Source: Actinomyces sp. zg-332
GTDB lineage: Bacteria > Actinomycetota > Actinomycetes > Actinomycetales > Actinomycetaceae
NCBI RefSeq assembly: GCF_011751945.2
Contig: NZ_CP064951.1
Location: forward strand, 1 to 64,000
Length of the DNA stretch: 64,000 nucleotides
Direction: 5' to 3'
The notes under the pieces are model-generated. The model had not been told where the DNA came from. It searched no databases and was given only the letters and a program-made list of their open reading frames with translations. Positions 50,634 to 61,112 of this stretch are shown here, in pieces. The position numbers and the translations under genes are program-made. How positions within the stretch are numbered: the stretch's first letter is position 1; each line of letters opens with the position of its first letter.

Positions 50634-52691
50634 ATGTTGCATTGGAGTGAACTAGATAAGAAAGCTGTTGATACAGCTCGAGTATTAGCTGCAGATGCAG
50701 TGGAAAAAGTTGGTAATGGTCATCCAGGTACTGCTATATCAGTTGCACCATTAGCTTATATGCTTTATCAAAAAGTCATGAAAATTGATCCTCAGGATGA
50801 CAGGTGGCTTGGTAGAGATAAGTTTATCTTGTCAATTGGTCACTCTTCACTAACACAGTATACTCAAATGTTTTTAGCTGGTCTGGGATTAGAACTAGAT
50901 GATTTGAAATCTTTGCGTACATGGGGTGCTTTGACTCCAGGCCATCCAGAATACGGTCACACTCAATTCGTTGAGACAACGACAGGTCCTTTGGGTGCTG
51001 GTGTTGCTAATGCTGTTGGTATGGCTATGGCAGCACGCCGTATACACGGTATGTTTGACCCTAACACTCCAGTTGGTGAAAGCTTGTTCGACCATAACGT
51101 TTACGTTATTTTGGGCGATGGCTGTATGCAAGAAGGTGTTGCTGCTGAGGCTGTGAGTTTGGCTGGAACACAAAAGCTTGGTAACTTGATAATGTTTTAT
51201 GATGACAACCATATTTCTATTGAAGGTGACACTAAGATTGCTTTCAATGAGGATATTAATAAGCGTTTTGAAGCCTATGGTTGGCACACACAAACTGTTG
51301 ACTGGACTAATGGTGGTACTGGCTACGCTGAGGACATCGACGCTATATACGAAGCTGTTTTGAATGCTCAGAAAGTAACTGATAAGCCTTCTCTTATTCG
51401 TGTTCGCACTTTAATGGCTTGGCCTTGTCCAACCATGCAAGGTAAACACAACTTACATGGTAATAAACTAGGAGCTGAAGAATTAGCTGGTTTGAAAGAA
51501 GCTGTTGGTTTTGATCCTGATAAGAGTTTCGATGTTGATGAAGCTGTTTTGAGTTATTGCCGTAAAAATGTTGCTGAACGTGGTGCAAGTTTCCGTAAAG
51601 AGTGGGAAGAAAAGTTCGCTACTTGGAAGCAAGAAAACCCTAAAGAGTTTGCTTTGTACGAGCGTTTGGTCGCTGGTGAATTACCAGAAAGCTTGAATGA
51701 TGCTTTGCCTGTGTTTGATGGTGAGAAGATGTCAACACGTAAAGCTTCTGGCGAAGTTCTATCAGCGTTAGCTGATGTTATGCCTGAGCTTTGGGGTGGG
51801 TCTGCTGACTTAGCAGGTTCTAACTGTACTACTATGAAAGGTCAGCCTTCTTTCATTCCTGAAGAGTTGTCCAGCGATGATTTCCAAGGACATCAATTTG
51901 GTCGTACGCTACACTTTGGTATTCGTGAACACGCAATGGGTGGTGTCATGAATGGTATGGCTCTTACTGGTTTGACACGTCCTTATGGTGGTACTTTCTT
52001 AGTATTCTCTGACTATATGCGTCCAGCTGTCCGTTTAGCTGCTTTGATGGGAATACCTAGCGTTTTCGTCTGGTCACACGATTCTATTGGTGTAGGTGAA
52101 GATGGTCCTACTCATCAGCCTATTGAACATCTTGCTTCTTTGCGCGCTATTCCTAACCTAGATGTGGTACGTCCAGCTGATGCTAACGAAACTTCAGTTG
52201 TGTGGGGAGAAATTTTGCGCCATCAGACCCACCCATCAGCTTTGATTCTATCTCGTCAAGATTTGCCTATACTAGATCGCTCTAGCTTAGCAGGTGCTGA
52301 AAATGCTATATACGGTGGATACGTATTAGCAGACTCTGACCGTAAAGCTGATGTTATTTTAGTTGCTACAGGTTCTGAGATTGCTTTAGCTTTGAAATCT
52401 AAGGAATCTTTAGAGTCTGAGGGTATTGCTACCCGAGTTGTGTCCATGCCTTGTATCGAATGGTTTAAAGCTCAATCTCAAGAGTACCGTGATAGCGTAT
52501 TACCAACTGATATTCCAAAGGTTAGCGTAGAAGCCGGTATATCTATGGGCTGGAAAGACTTGCTCGGTGCAGAATCTGGTCATGTTTCGATTGAACATTT
52601 TGGAGCTTCAGCTGCTGCGAATGTGTTATTTGAGAAATTTGGCTTCACAGCTGAAAACGTTGTGAAAATTGTCAAAGATACTATTGAATAA
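50634..52691 (+). CDS. tkt: transketolase
   Basis: Transketolase is a thiamine-diphosphate enzyme of the pentose phosphate pathway. The 685-residue protein has GNGHPGTAISVAPLAY, the ThDP motif GDGCMQEGV..N (ending DDNHISIEGD), GPTHQPIEHLASLRAIPN and the C-terminal domain with VSVEAG. The ATG follows AAGGAAAA. It is a single gene with a terminator. Confidence 0.97.
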   Translation: MLHWSELDKKAVDTARVLAADAVEKVGNGHPGTAISVAPLAYMLYQKVMKIDPQDDRWLGRDKFILSIGHSSLTQYTQMFLAGLGLELDDLKSLRTWGALTPGHPEYGHTQFVETTTGPLGAGVANAVGMAMAARRIHGMFDPNTPVGESLFDHNVYVILGDGCMQEGVAAEAVSLAGTQKLGNLIMFYDDNHISIEGDTKIAFNEDINKRFEAYGWHTQTVDWTNGGTGYAEDIDAIYEAVLNAQKVTDKPSLIRVRTLMAWPCPTMQGKHNLHGNKLGAEELAGLKEAVGFDPDKSFDVDEAVLSYCRKNVAERGASFRKEWEEKFATWKQENPKEFALYERLVAGELPESLNDALPVFDGEKMSTRKASGEVLSALADVMPELWGGSADLAGSNCTTMKGQPSFIPEELSSDDFQGHQFGRTLHFGIREHAMGGVMNGMALTGLTRPYGGTFLVFSDYMRPAVRLAALMGIPSVFVWSHDSIGVGEDGPTHQPIEHLASLRAIPNLDVVRPADANETSVVWGEILRHQTHPSALILSRQDLPILDRSSLAGAENAIYGGYVLADSDRKADVILVATGSEIALALKSKESLESEGIATRVVSMPCIEWFKAQSQEYRDSVLPTDIPKVSVEAGISMGWKDLLGAESGHVSIEHFGASAAANVLFEKFGFTAENVVKIVKDTIE

Positions 52692-52702
52692 TTTAGTTGA
52701 TT

Positions 52703-52733
52703 AGGGGTGGGACTTTTATGCTCACCCCTTTTA
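52703..52733 (+). terminator. terminator of tkt
   Basis: A 7-bp GC-rich stem (AGGGGTG/CACCCCT) with a 13-nt loop is followed by TTTTATTTACTTTTT, between the convergent tkt and ispD genes. Confidence 0.82.
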
Positions 52734-52792
52734 TTTACTTTTTAAAAAATCATTTTTGTGAGTGTTCGTTGTAAAATCACGCATTTTCAGTT

Positions 52793-53920
52793 CTAGCTGT
52801 GGTTTGTACTGTATAAGTTACGTGCATATATTAAATCGGCAGGAGTAGTTATTTTGAAAGCTAATTCATCTCCGATTATGTGATATATTTTCCCATTTGA
52901 ATTTTCTATCATAGAACTATCGTCTGTGAAAGCTGTCTTTTCGTTTTCTCCATTTTTTTCGTACTTTTCATGTAGATTTATCATGTTTTTTAGATTAAAA
53001 ATTTGTGGAGTTTGTACTCTATAGTATTTGCTTCGATTCACAGTTTTAGATGTCTGATTTCCTATAGTGTTGAAATTAGTAATTTCTTTTAGAGTGTCTA
53101 CTACGGGTAGAACAGGTATTACTCCGTAATTTTCGTTTGTACTTAGATTTAGGTAGAAGGTTTTTATTAGATTTGTTACGAGAGTGTTTGGTGTAAAACA
53201 TCTGGCAGCATCATGTATTAAAACTGCGAAATCTGAATATTTTTTATTCTCTGTATTGCTATTTAATTTTGTATAAGAGGTTTCACTATAGCTTATATCT
53301 CGTGTTAGATTATTTTTAATGAACTGCAAAGCTTTATGTATAGAGTTTTGTCGCGAATTTCCGCCAATTACTAAATGAATTTTTTGTAAGTTACTAACAT
53401 TTAGAGTTTTGTTGGATTTTATTATATTTTCAAATTGCTCCTTATTTTTTTCTGGAATTGTAACTACTATATGTCCTATTTCTTTTATAGATAAAAGCGA
53501 TTCTAACGCGTATTCAAGTATTGTTATTTTTGGTTTATTCGTGTGTTTATTTAGGTTATTTTCTAAATTTGTACCTCCATTATTTGTGGCTTTTAGTAAG
53601 TTTATTTTCTCTTGTAAAAGGGTATCAATTTTATCATTAATGATATCTATAATTTTTTCTTTATTTGCTTCTAATTTAGGTATTTCATTGTATATGCTTT
53701 GAATATTTACATGGGTATCAAAAAAGGTATCATTAATATGTGTTTTTTCTATAGAATTTGTGTTATAGACAGTTGTAGTAATCTTATCTATATTAGTTTG
53801 TTTATTTGTACTATAAAAAACGTTTGGGTCTGTAAGCGGTATTAACGCTTTAGGTAAATTTTCTCCCAAACGTTTTCCTGAACCCGCAGCAGTTAATATA
53901 GCTACAACTGTCTTTTCCAC
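52793..53920 (-). CDS. ispD: 2-C-methyl-D-erythritol 4-phosphate cytidylyltransferase with large insertion
   Basis: IspD makes CDP-methylerythritol in the MEP isoprenoid pathway. The CTP-binding loop LTAAGSGKRLGENLPKALIPL (about 9-29) is intact. So are IVVTIPE, LVIGGNSRQNSI, the catalytic LIHDAARCF, YRVQTPQIFN and TDDSSMIE. The protein has 375 residues against about 230 usually. Most of the excess is one insertion at about 30-129, between the CTP loop and the helix ILEYALESL. It is rich in Asn, Ile, Lys and Thr with a possible coiled coil (about 80-112). A smaller insertion lies near 203-228. The GTG start has AGGAG 5 nt upstream. It is 8 bp behind gpmA, so co-transcribed. Confidence 0.9.
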   Translation of the reverse strand: MEKTVVAILTAAGSGKRLGENLPKALIPLTDPNVFYSTNKQTNIDKITTTVYNTNSIEKTHINDTFFDTHVNIQSIYNEIPKLEANKEKIIDIINDKIDTLLQEKINLLKATNNGGTNLENNLNKHTNKPKITILEYALESLLSIKEIGHIVVTIPEKNKEQFENIIKSNKTLNVSNLQKIHLVIGGNSRQNSIHKALQFIKNNLTRDISYSETSYTKLNSNTENKKYSDFAVLIHDAARCFTPNTLVTNLIKTFYLNLSTNENYGVIPVLPVVDTLKEITNFNTIGNQTSKTVNRSKYYRVQTPQIFNLKNMINLHEKYEKNGENEKTAFTDDSSMIENSNGKIYHIIGDELAFKITTPADLIYARNLYSTNHS

Positions 53921-53928
53921 AAAATCTC

Positions 53929-54666
53929 CTATTTACCTTGGTTAGCTACTGCTTCCATAGCAATTTTTGCAGTTTCGGGATCTAGGTATTTCCCACCTTT
54001 TGTTATTGGCTTGAAGTTTTCATCCAACTCATACAATAAAGGTATACCCGTTGGAACATTTACGCCTGCAATATCGTCATCACTAATGTTGTCCAAATGT
54101 TTTATTATGGCTCTTAGAGAATTACCGTGTGCTGCAACCATAACTGTTTTATTGGTAGCTAAGTCTTTGCAAATTTCGTTTTCCCAGTAAGGCATTAAAC
54201 GCTCTAGTACATCTTTTAGGCATTCAGAGCTAGGGATAGGTTCGCCAGCGTAACGAATATCATTACCTTGTGAGTAAGGGTCGTCATCCTCGATTGCTGG
54301 TGGAGGTACATCGTAGGAGCGACGCCATAACATAAACTGTTCATCACCATATTCGTCGCGTATAGCTTTTTTGTCTTTACCCTGCAAAGCGCCATAGTGG
54401 CGTTCATTCAGTCTCCAAGAACGCTTGACTTCAATCCAGTGTCGATCAGCGTTATCTAGTGCTAGATTTGCTGTCATAATTGCCCTACGTAGCATTGAAG
54501 TATGTAATATATCAGGTAGGATGTTTTCTTTTTTCAATAGTTTTCCAGCATTTTTTGCTTCTTCAATTCCTTTATCAGATAGGGCTACATCGACCCAACC
54601 TGTAAATAAATTTTTTGCATTCCATTCACTCTGACCATGACGAACTAGTATTAGCTTGTATACCAT
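53929..54666 (-). CDS. gpmA: 2,3-bisphosphoglycerate-dependent phosphoglycerate mutase
   Basis: This glycolytic enzyme interconverts 3- and 2-phosphoglycerate. The 245-residue protein is normal length, with the phospho-acceptor motif [20 protein letters not shown] near 6-25, [11 protein letters not shown], and the second histidine in [12 protein letters not shown]. It is the first gene of a two-gene unit with ispD. Confidence 0.97.
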   Translation of the reverse strand: MVYKLILVRHGQSEWNAKNLFTGWVDVALSDKGIEEAKNAGKLLKKENILPDILHTSMLRRAIMTANLALDNADRHWIEVKRSWRLNERHYGALQGKDKKAIRDEYGDEQFMLWRRSYDVPPPAIEDDDPYSQGNDIRYAGEPIPSSECLKDVLERLMPYWENEICKDLATNKTVMVAAHGNSLRAIIKHLDNISDDDIAGVNVPTGIPLLYELDENFKPITKGGKYLDPETAKIAMEAVANQGK

Positions 54667-54763
54667 GACCCACCGCCTTAATAAGATTCTAAATAGTTTA
54701 GATATGTTTTTAACGATACTTAAATAATAAACGTAAAATAGTGGAATACACTAAAAGTTTTGT

Positions 54764-54804
54764 AATTGTGGATAACTTATCTAAAAAAGGAGTTATCCAC
54801 AATT
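54764..54804. promoter_or_regulatory. 14-bp inverted repeat formed by two exact DnaA boxes
   Basis: AATTGTGGATAACT (54764-54777) is repeated as its exact reverse complement at 54791-54804, across a 13-nt spacer. Each arm contains one exact DnaA box (54767-54775 and 54793-54801). It lies 98 bp before the gpmA start codon and 458 bp before pckG, in non-coding DNA. It may be a DnaA-regulated promoter element or a titration site. Confidence 0.75.
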
Positions 54805-55261
54805 TTTAAAATTATAAAAATCCTATCTTGCAATTTATATAAACTATTTTTGATGGATTTGATAGAAAGCAGTTTTTTCTTTTACAAGCATAGGAGGTAG
54901 TATGTGTATTTATATTTGAAATTGTTGCTTTGTTATTGTCTAAGCTAATCTTGGTAATGTATGTTTAGAATTTGAAAATAGTTAATTTTGAATAAAAGTA
55001 AAGTTATATATTTAAAAATATAGAGAAAATATTGTAAATTTATTGAGTTATTTTTAATTAAATTTTAAATTGGATATAGAATATTAAATGTGTCAGCAAT
55101 GAATCATTAAGAGAATGTAATTATTTATTTGTTGTATATATTTGGACTTTGCCTGTAGTGGTTGAAAAGTAATTGTTGAGCACAATCTGGGCTATTTGTG
55201 ATGATTGTTAGAAAGAGCCTGCAAAGATTTTATTAACAAAATATTACAGGAAGGGGCAGTT
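54805..55261. other. 457-bp pckG leader region
   Basis: AT-rich, without a convincing ORF. At 54892 an AGGAGGT precedes an ATG (54902) that opens only five codons (MCIYI). The pckG Shine-Dalgarno AGGAAGGGG lies at the right end. Confidence 0.5.
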
Positions 55262-57100
55262 ATGACTGTCACAGAAAGCGCTATACGGGAAGTTGCACCG
55301 TCTAACGTTCCAGAAGATGTCATTAAATGGGTAAGTAAGATTGCTGAATTAACTAAGCCTAATAATGTTTATTTTGCAAATGGCACAGAAGTTGAATGGA
55401 AAAATTTGACTGATGAAATGGTTAATTCAGGAACATTAATTCGCCTAAATGAAAATAAACGCCCTAATTCGTTTTTAGCACGTTCTTTGCCATCTGACGT
55501 TGCCCGTGTTGAGTCTCGTACGTTTATTTGTTCAGAAAAAGAAGAAGATGCAGGACCAACTAATAACTGGGCAGATCCTAAAGAGATGAAAAATACTTTA
55601 AATTCAGTATTTGATGGTTGTATGCGTGGACGCACAATGTATGTAGTTCCGTTTTCAATGGGACCTTTGGGTGGACATATTTCTAGACTAGGTATTGAGA
55701 TTACTGACTCTCCATATGTTGTATGTAATATGCGAATTATGACGCGTATGGGCGAAAAAGCTATGGATCTTATTAATGAGGGGCAGTATTGGGTTCCTGC
55801 TGTGCATTCAGTTGGGTATCCTCTTGTAGATGCTGAAGGTAATGAACGTCCAGATGTATCGTGGCCATGTAGTGAAGAAAAATATATTACTCACTTTCCG
55901 GAGACACGAGAAATTTGGTCTTACGGTTCAGGATACGGTGGTAACGCACTTCTGGGTAAGAAATGCTATGCTTTGCGTATAGCTTCAGTTCTAGGTCGTG
56001 ATGAAGGCTGGATGGCTGAGCATATGCTGATTCTACGTCTCATTAACGAAAAAACGGGTAAGAAATATCACGTCACAGCTGCATTTCCATCAGCGTGTGG
56101 TAAGACAAATCTAGCTATGCTACAGCCTACAATCCCAGGGTGGCGCGTTGAAACCATAGGTGATGATATTGCTTGGATGCGTCCAGGTCCAGATGGTAGA
56201 TTGTATGCTATTAACTCTGAAGCTGGTTTCTTTGGTGTAGCTCCGGGTACGGGTCTTGGAACTAACCCAATTGCTGTTAATACGTTGAATGAAAATGTTT
56301 TGTTTACAAATGTTGCTTTGACAGATGATGGAGATGTATGGTGGGAAGGATTAACAGATGAAAAGCCATCTCATCTAATCGACTGGTTAGGAAATGATTG
56401 GACTCCAGAGAGTGAGACACCGTCTTCCCATCCAAATAGTCGTTTTACAGCGCCTGCTTCACAGTGTCCAATTGTTTGTCCAGATTGGGAAGATCCTATG
56501 GGTGTTCCAGTTGATGCCATTTTATTCGGTGGACGTAGAGCTACAAACGTTCCTCTTGTTGCTGAATCTTATGATTGGGAACATGGTGTATTCATTGGTG
56601 CTACTGTTTCTTCTGAACAAACTGCAGCAGCTGAAGGTTCTGTGGGTTCATTACGCCGTGACCCATTTGCTATGCTACCTTTCTGTGGCTATAACATGGC
56701 TTCTTATTGGCAGCATTGGCTAGACATGGGTGAAAAACTTGGTGACAAAGCTCCGCGTATTTATCAGGTTAACTGGTTCCGTAAAGATGATGAAGGTAAT
56801 TTCTTATGGCCAGGATTTGGGGATAACTCGCGCGTAATTGATTGGATTCTACGTCGTATTGAAGGTGAAGTTGAAGCTATTGATGGCGTAACTGGACGTT
56901 ATCCTAAGAAAGAAGATATGAACTTTGACGGCTTAGATATTACTGATTATCAATTTGAGCAGTTATTTAAAGTTGAACCAGATCGTTGGGCAGTTGAAGC
57001 TGATATGACAGAGGAATATTTCGCTCAATTCGGAGATAAAGTTCCATCTGAATTAAACCAACAATTAGCTAAACTACGTGAACGTGTAAGTAATAGCTAA
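55262..57100 (+). CDS. pckG: phosphoenolpyruvate carboxykinase (GTP)
   Basis: The enzyme interconverts oxaloacetate and PEP using GTP, either in gluconeogenesis or in PEP carboxylation during fermentation to succinate. The 612-residue protein has the active-site kinase loop [16 protein letters not shown]-site [19 protein letters not shown], and the nucleotide motif [20 protein letters not shown] use the ATG at 55262, after AGGAAGGGG. A TTG 19 codons upstream in frame gives no homologous sequence. It is monocistronic. Confidence 0.97.
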   Translation: MTVTESAIREVAPSNVPEDVIKWVSKIAELTKPNNVYFANGTEVEWKNLTDEMVNSGTLIRLNENKRPNSFLARSLPSDVARVESRTFICSEKEEDAGPTNNWADPKEMKNTLNSVFDGCMRGRTMYVVPFSMGPLGGHISRLGIEITDSPYVVCNMRIMTRMGEKAMDLINEGQYWVPAVHSVGYPLVDAEGNERPDVSWPCSEEKYITHFPETREIWSYGSGYGGNALLGKKCYALRIASVLGRDEGWMAEHMLILRLINEKTGKKYHVTAAFPSACGKTNLAMLQPTIPGWRVETIGDDIAWMRPGPDGRLYAINSEAGFFGVAPGTGLGTNPIAVNTLNENVLFTNVALTDDGDVWWEGLTDEKPSHLIDWLGNDWTPESETPSSHPNSRFTAPASQCPIVCPDWEDPMGVPVDAILFGGRRATNVPLVAESYDWEHGVFIGATVSSEQTAAAEGSVGSLRRDPFAMLPFCGYNMASYWQHWLDMGEKLGDKAPRIYQVNWFRKDDEGNFLWPGFGDNSRVIDWILRRIEGEVEAIDGVTGRYPKKEDMNFDGLDITDYQFEQLFKVEPDRWAVEADMTEEYFAQFGDKVPSELNQQLAKLRERVSNS

Positions 57101-57189
57101 GTTTTAGCTGTTGACTACTACTTTGTTGCTTACACTTTATTTCTAATATTTTGTAGGCAAAGGTGGTTGCTCAATTTTCTGTATCTATT

Positions 57190-57255
57190 GAAGTGGCTAA
57201 ATTGTGTAATATTACATATTAAAATTTATATTACCGTATAGAGTTTAGCCACTTC
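57190..57255 (+). terminator. 12-bp inverted repeat after pckG, probable terminator
   Basis: GAAGTGGCTAAA (57190-57201) pairs perfectly with 57244-57255 around a 42-nt AT-rich loop and is followed by AATTTTTTATAT, 90 bp past the pckG stop. The loop is long for a terminator. Confidence 0.55.
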
Positions 57256-58137
57256 TGAACAATTTTTTATATATACTTCACTGAGTATTTTTATAGTTTA
57301 ACGTATGTGTATGCACATCACGTGTTTGTTATATTCGATAGTTTATTAGTGGATTGTTTATAATGGTGAATTCTATATTCCATATTAATCATCTATTTTT
57401 TGCTTGATATTGTAATTTGCGGAATATTATTACCAGTTACTTTTATTTTCTAGCCTGATTGCGAAGTTCAATTTTATGTTTAGCTTAAATCTTAGAATAT
57501 GCTTACTGTAAGTTGTGGCTGATAAATATTGAATGTGTGTTTATAAAATAACAAGTGGAGGTAAAAATTGATAGTACGGTAATTAAAATACTTTATTCTA
57601 TAGTGCTTAAAATATTACTCAATATACTTGTTGGGGTTATATTTATGTAGGTCTCGAGGAAATTATTTTGAAAGTTTATATACAAGGTGGCTAATTAACT
57701 ACAGTAATTATCTGTGTAAACTCTTGTAATAATGGAATATTAGTCATCGTATTTACTTTGTTTCTAATTTGTGGGGCTTGGAATTTGTAAATGTCCGAAA
57801 GTTGTATTGTAGTTTGTTTTTATGCTTATTGTTTTCTTAGCAATTGTTAGTTTAAATAGATTGGAGGGTACTTAAAGGTTTTTGTGAAGCTTAGTAAAAG
57901 TTGTGCCATTTTTACTTTTAGTGCTGATAGTATTTGTTTTTGCCTTGTTGTTCATATATTTTTAGATAATGGAAAGTTTATTTATGGGTACTCTTTAGGT
58001 TTGAAAAGGCTATGTAATTACAATTATTTAGATAAGTGTTGAACAATAAGTTTATGTATTATGTTGTTAGTTGTTATAAAAAATGACAATTTATAGTACA
58101 TAAACATACAATAGATACAATTATGTAGAAAAAATGC
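57256..58137. other. gene-poor T/G-rich gap
   Basis: No gene can be supported. The best candidate is a 52-codon frame from a GTG at 57884 (AAAGG 5 nt upstream) to 58042, with a Cys/Phe-rich hydrophobic sequence that resembles translated T-rich spacer. The end of the gap holds the MFS promoter. Confidence 0.5.
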
Positions 58138-58164
58138 TATGATAACATACATTGTTGTATGTTA
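58138..58164 (+). promoter_or_regulatory. MFS-gene promoter element with operator palindrome
   Basis: A -10-like TATGAT (58138-58143) abuts the palindrome TAACATACA-N4-TGTATGTTA (58143-58164). The palindrome's core, ATACATTGTTGTAT, fits the ATAC-N6-GTAT pattern of the TetR/YhgE locus. It lies 31 bp before the GTG start, an ideal repressor position. Confidence 0.65.
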
Positions 58165-58194
58165 AAGCGTTTAGTCTGGAAGTAAGGGGAAGCT

Positions 58195-59541
58195 GTGAAG
58201 AATAGTGACACAAAAATTACAGACACAAATAACAAGAAGTCAATTTTCAATAAACAAGTTTTATCTTGGTGTTTATGGGACCTAGGAAGTGCTGCTTTCA
58301 ACTCAGTGGTCACAACTTTTATTTTCACAGTCTATTTAACATCTAAGCCTTTTGGTGACTCTTCTGACACGTCAACGGCTGTTGGGTATGGTTTTACAAT
58401 TGCAGGTTTTCTAATTGCACTACTTGCCCCACTTACTGGGCAAAGAGCTGACAAAGCTGGAAAAGGAACATTCTGGCTGGGAGTAAACTCGATGATAGTT
58501 GTTGCCTGTATATTTGGGCTTTTCTTTGTGAAACCGCACCCAAGTTATTTACTGTTAGGCATTATTTTACTATCAGTTGGAAACGTCTTTGCTGAATTTG
58601 CTGGAGTTAACTACAACGCAATGATTACTCGTGTTTCCAATTCTAATAATATAGGCTTAATATCTGGAATTGGTTGGGGTAGCGGATATGTAGGTGGAAT
58701 CGTTTTGCTACTCATACTGTTCATAGGTTTTATTAGCCCGGAAGTTGGATGGTTCGGAGTAACTAGTGCAGAAGGACTAAACGTTCGAGCAAGTATGCTA
58801 GTAGCTGGCCTTTGGATGCTTCTTGCTTCAATACCAGTACTGTTATTTGTTCCAGGCAAAAAACATGATTCGCAACTGCCACCTAAAGTAAGTTTGTTCC
58901 AGTCATACAAAGAACTATGGTCGACTTTAAAGCTAATCAGAAAAGAAGCTCCTCAAACTTTCCTATTTTTAGCAGCTTCAGCTGTGTTCCGTGATGGATT
59001 AGCTGCAGTATTTACGTTTGGTGCGGTTATAGCTGCTGGAACATTTGGTTTTGAAAAATCTGAAGTAATTCTATTTGGAATTATAGCTAATTTAGTTGCA
59101 GGTATTGCTACTATGCTGTTCGGCTTCTTTGATGATTTGCTAGGTCCAAAGATAGTTATAATTGTATCTCTAATATGTATGTGCATATCAGGAACTTGCG
59201 TGTTTATATTTGCTGGATATGGACCAATCTATTTCTGGGTTTTCGGTCTGATACTATCGGTATTCGTAGGTCCTACACAGTCAGCTTCTCGTACTTACTT
59301 GGCTCGTATGATACCAGAAGGTAAAGAGGGTGAAGTATTTGGATTATACGCTACTACTGGACGTGCAATTAGCTTCATAGCTCCAGCTGCATTTACTCTA
59401 TTTGTAAGTACAGCAAAAAGTTTCCATTCTGAATACGCACAAAGCTGGGGAATACTAGGAATTGCTTTAATATTGCTAATAGGTTTAGTTATGATGATTT
59501 TTGTAAAAGGTGATCCTAAGCATAAAACATTCGACAACTAA
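58195..59541 (+). CDS. MFS transporter, UMF1 (Atg22-like) family
   Basis: The 448-residue membrane protein has about 12 spans. The UMF1 N-terminus (VLSWCLWDLGSAAFNSVVTTFIFTVYL) is diagnostic, and GQRADKAGKG matches the loop 2-3 motif. The family is linked to amino acid or drug efflux without firm substrates. The GTG start follows AAGGGGAAG. It is monocistronic behind an operator-like palindrome. No clear terminator follows. Confidence 0.92.
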   Translation: MKNSDTKITDTNNKKSIFNKQVLSWCLWDLGSAAFNSVVTTFIFTVYLTSKPFGDSSDTSTAVGYGFTIAGFLIALLAPLTGQRADKAGKGTFWLGVNSMIVVACIFGLFFVKPHPSYLLLGIILLSVGNVFAEFAGVNYNAMITRVSNSNNIGLISGIGWGSGYVGGIVLLLILFIGFISPEVGWFGVTSAEGLNVRASMLVAGLWMLLASIPVLLFVPGKKHDSQLPPKVSLFQSYKELWSTLKLIRKEAPQTFLFLAASAVFRDGLAAVFTFGAVIAAGTFGFEKSEVILFGIIANLVAGIATMLFGFFDDLLGPKIVIIVSLICMCISGTCVFIFAGYGPIYFWVFGLILSVFVGPTQSASRTYLARMIPEGKEGEVFGLYATTGRAISFIAPAAFTLFVSTAKSFHSEYAQSWGILGIALILLIGLVMMIFVKGDPKHKTFDN

Positions 59542-59772
59542 GATTGCGTTGTGTTACAAAGTTTATCAAAACACCTAGTAGCAATGTAGAATTATTTATA
59601 ATCCAAGCTTTATGGAGTCTTATTATTTCTCTTCATCTTAGGCGTGTACTCCACTACAACTTATTGTGAGATACATTGCTTGGAAATAAAGAAGGTTGAA
59701 ATATGGATATATGTAAAGATTGATAGATTTAAAATGTATATTTGTCTGCTACTTTGGTAGGGTGTGGATGCA

Positions 59773-60336
59773 ATGCGTAAACTTTACGAAGAACTATGTC
59801 ATAAATACGATTTGATAAGTACTGAACGTGTAAAAAAAGCAAGTGCTGAAAATAAAGTTACGATATACCGTTCTGGTATAGGAATTGACGTCCATCCCTA
59901 CTCTAAAACTACTAAACCTTGTATGCTCGGGTGTCTAGAATGGGATAACACTACTGGTATTGAAGGGCATTCCGATGGAGACGTTATTGCCCATGCTATA
60001 TGTGATAGTCTATTGTCGGCTTCTCGTCTTGGTGACTTGGGTGTTGTTTTTGGTGTTGATAACGTTGAGATGAAGAATGCTAGTGGCGAATCGATGCTTA
60101 AAAAAACTTTGGAAATGCTTAATGGTGCTGGCTGGTTTATTGAAAATGTATCTGTTCAGTTATGTGCAAAAACCCCTAGAATAACACCTAGACAGTTTGA
60201 GGTTGCTTATAAAATGACTGAGATTTTACTAGCTCCGGTGTCTTTTGGAGCTACAACTACTGACGGGTTGGGATTTATTGGTAAAGGTGAAGGTTTATGC
60301 GCAATTGCTACTGCCCAAATATCTAAGATTATGTAA
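59773..60336 (+). CDS. ispF: 2-C-methyl-D-erythritol 2,4-cyclodiphosphate synthase
   Basis: IspF closes the cyclodiphosphate in the MEP pathway. Metal ligands and active-site motifs are clear: GIGIDVHPYS (DxH), LGCLEWDNTTGIEGHSDGDVIAHA, and TTTDGLGFIGKGEGLCAIA. The core of about 157 residues is preceded by an extension of about 30 residues (MRKLYEELCHKYDLISTERV) that is hydrophilic and not in standard IspF. I give the ATG at 59773. A GTG three codons earlier (59764) is possible. It is not adjacent to ispD, 6 kb away on the other strand. Confidence 0.93.
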   Translation: MRKLYEELCHKYDLISTERVKKASAENKVTIYRSGIGIDVHPYSKTTKPCMLGCLEWDNTTGIEGHSDGDVIAHAICDSLLSASRLGDLGVVFGVDNVEMKNASGESMLKKTLEMLNGAGWFIENVSVQLCAKTPRITPRQFEVAYKMTEILLAPVSFGATTTDGLGFIGKGEGLCAIATAQISKIM

Positions 60337-61019
60337 TTTTAAGCGTATTTGTACCTGACAAAATTTAGTTATCAAAAAAAGGTTTTTAATTAAGTCTTTA
60401 TTTTGTGAATAAGTGTTTGCTATTTATTGTGTAGTTATTTTATATATTTGCTGATTGATCTGCCTATGACTAGCTTTGATAAATTCTTTAGACTGTTTTA
60501 GAATGTGATATATTCCAGTGTTACTTAGCTTTATTATTAATTTCTAAGCTAATTTTTGTAGTAATATTTGACTTTGGTTTTATGTCTGGTTTTATTTACG
60601 CATATTTTAATTGCATTAAGTGATTGCGTAGTTTTTAAATACTCTAGTTTGATATTTTTATAGCTATTTTTAGAGTTTTAGTAGGATAGTTATATTTTAG
60701 TTTTGCTAGTTTGGTCATATTTATTTTTGCATATTTGCGAGTGATATTTGTTGTGTTTTCAAGTATAGCTACGTAACATTTGTATTTGCTACGTAGCTAT
60801 AAATAGCCAGTGAGACTATAAGGTTTCATTTGTATGACATTATTGCTAACTTGTCAAATGTTATGTTATTCGAGTTTGCTAATATGTTTACAAATGGGGG
60901 TATTAAAGAAATTGTAAATTAATATTTTATTAAAGTAAAAACTTTAATAAAAAAATAGTAAAAGTTAATGTTTTTGGTATTTATTTGTCATTTTTATAAT
61001 TCATAAAGGTTTTCTATGT
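60337..61019. other. T/G-rich gap with a 12-bp hairpin
   Basis: There is no ORF of note. TATAGCTACGTA (60764-60775) pairs perfectly with 60790-60801 around a 14-nt loop. The hairpin lies 430 bp after ispF and has no T-run, so it is not an obvious terminator. Confidence 0.5.
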
Positions 61020-61112
61020 ATGAAAGTATTTTTATTTAGTGCGAGCTTATTATTTATAGGACTTTACTACGTGTCAATAAACACTATATACATTTCAAGT
61101 ATGTTTGGGTAA
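61020..61112 (+). CDS. possible 30-residue membrane micropeptide
   Basis: The ORF begins MKVFLFSASLLFIGLYYVS and forms one hydrophobic helix with a short polar end. AAAGG lies 10 nt upstream of the ATG, slightly far. It is too short for routine annotation and isolated in a gene-poor region. I recognise no family, and chance is possible. Confidence 0.3.
   Translation: MKVFLFSASLLFIGLYYVSINTIYISSMFG

Noticed and set aside
57884-58042. 52-codon frame upstream of the MFS gene
   Set aside because: The start site is acceptable, but the sequence is what T-rich spacer would encode by chance, and nothing supports it. It is mentioned only in the gap entry.
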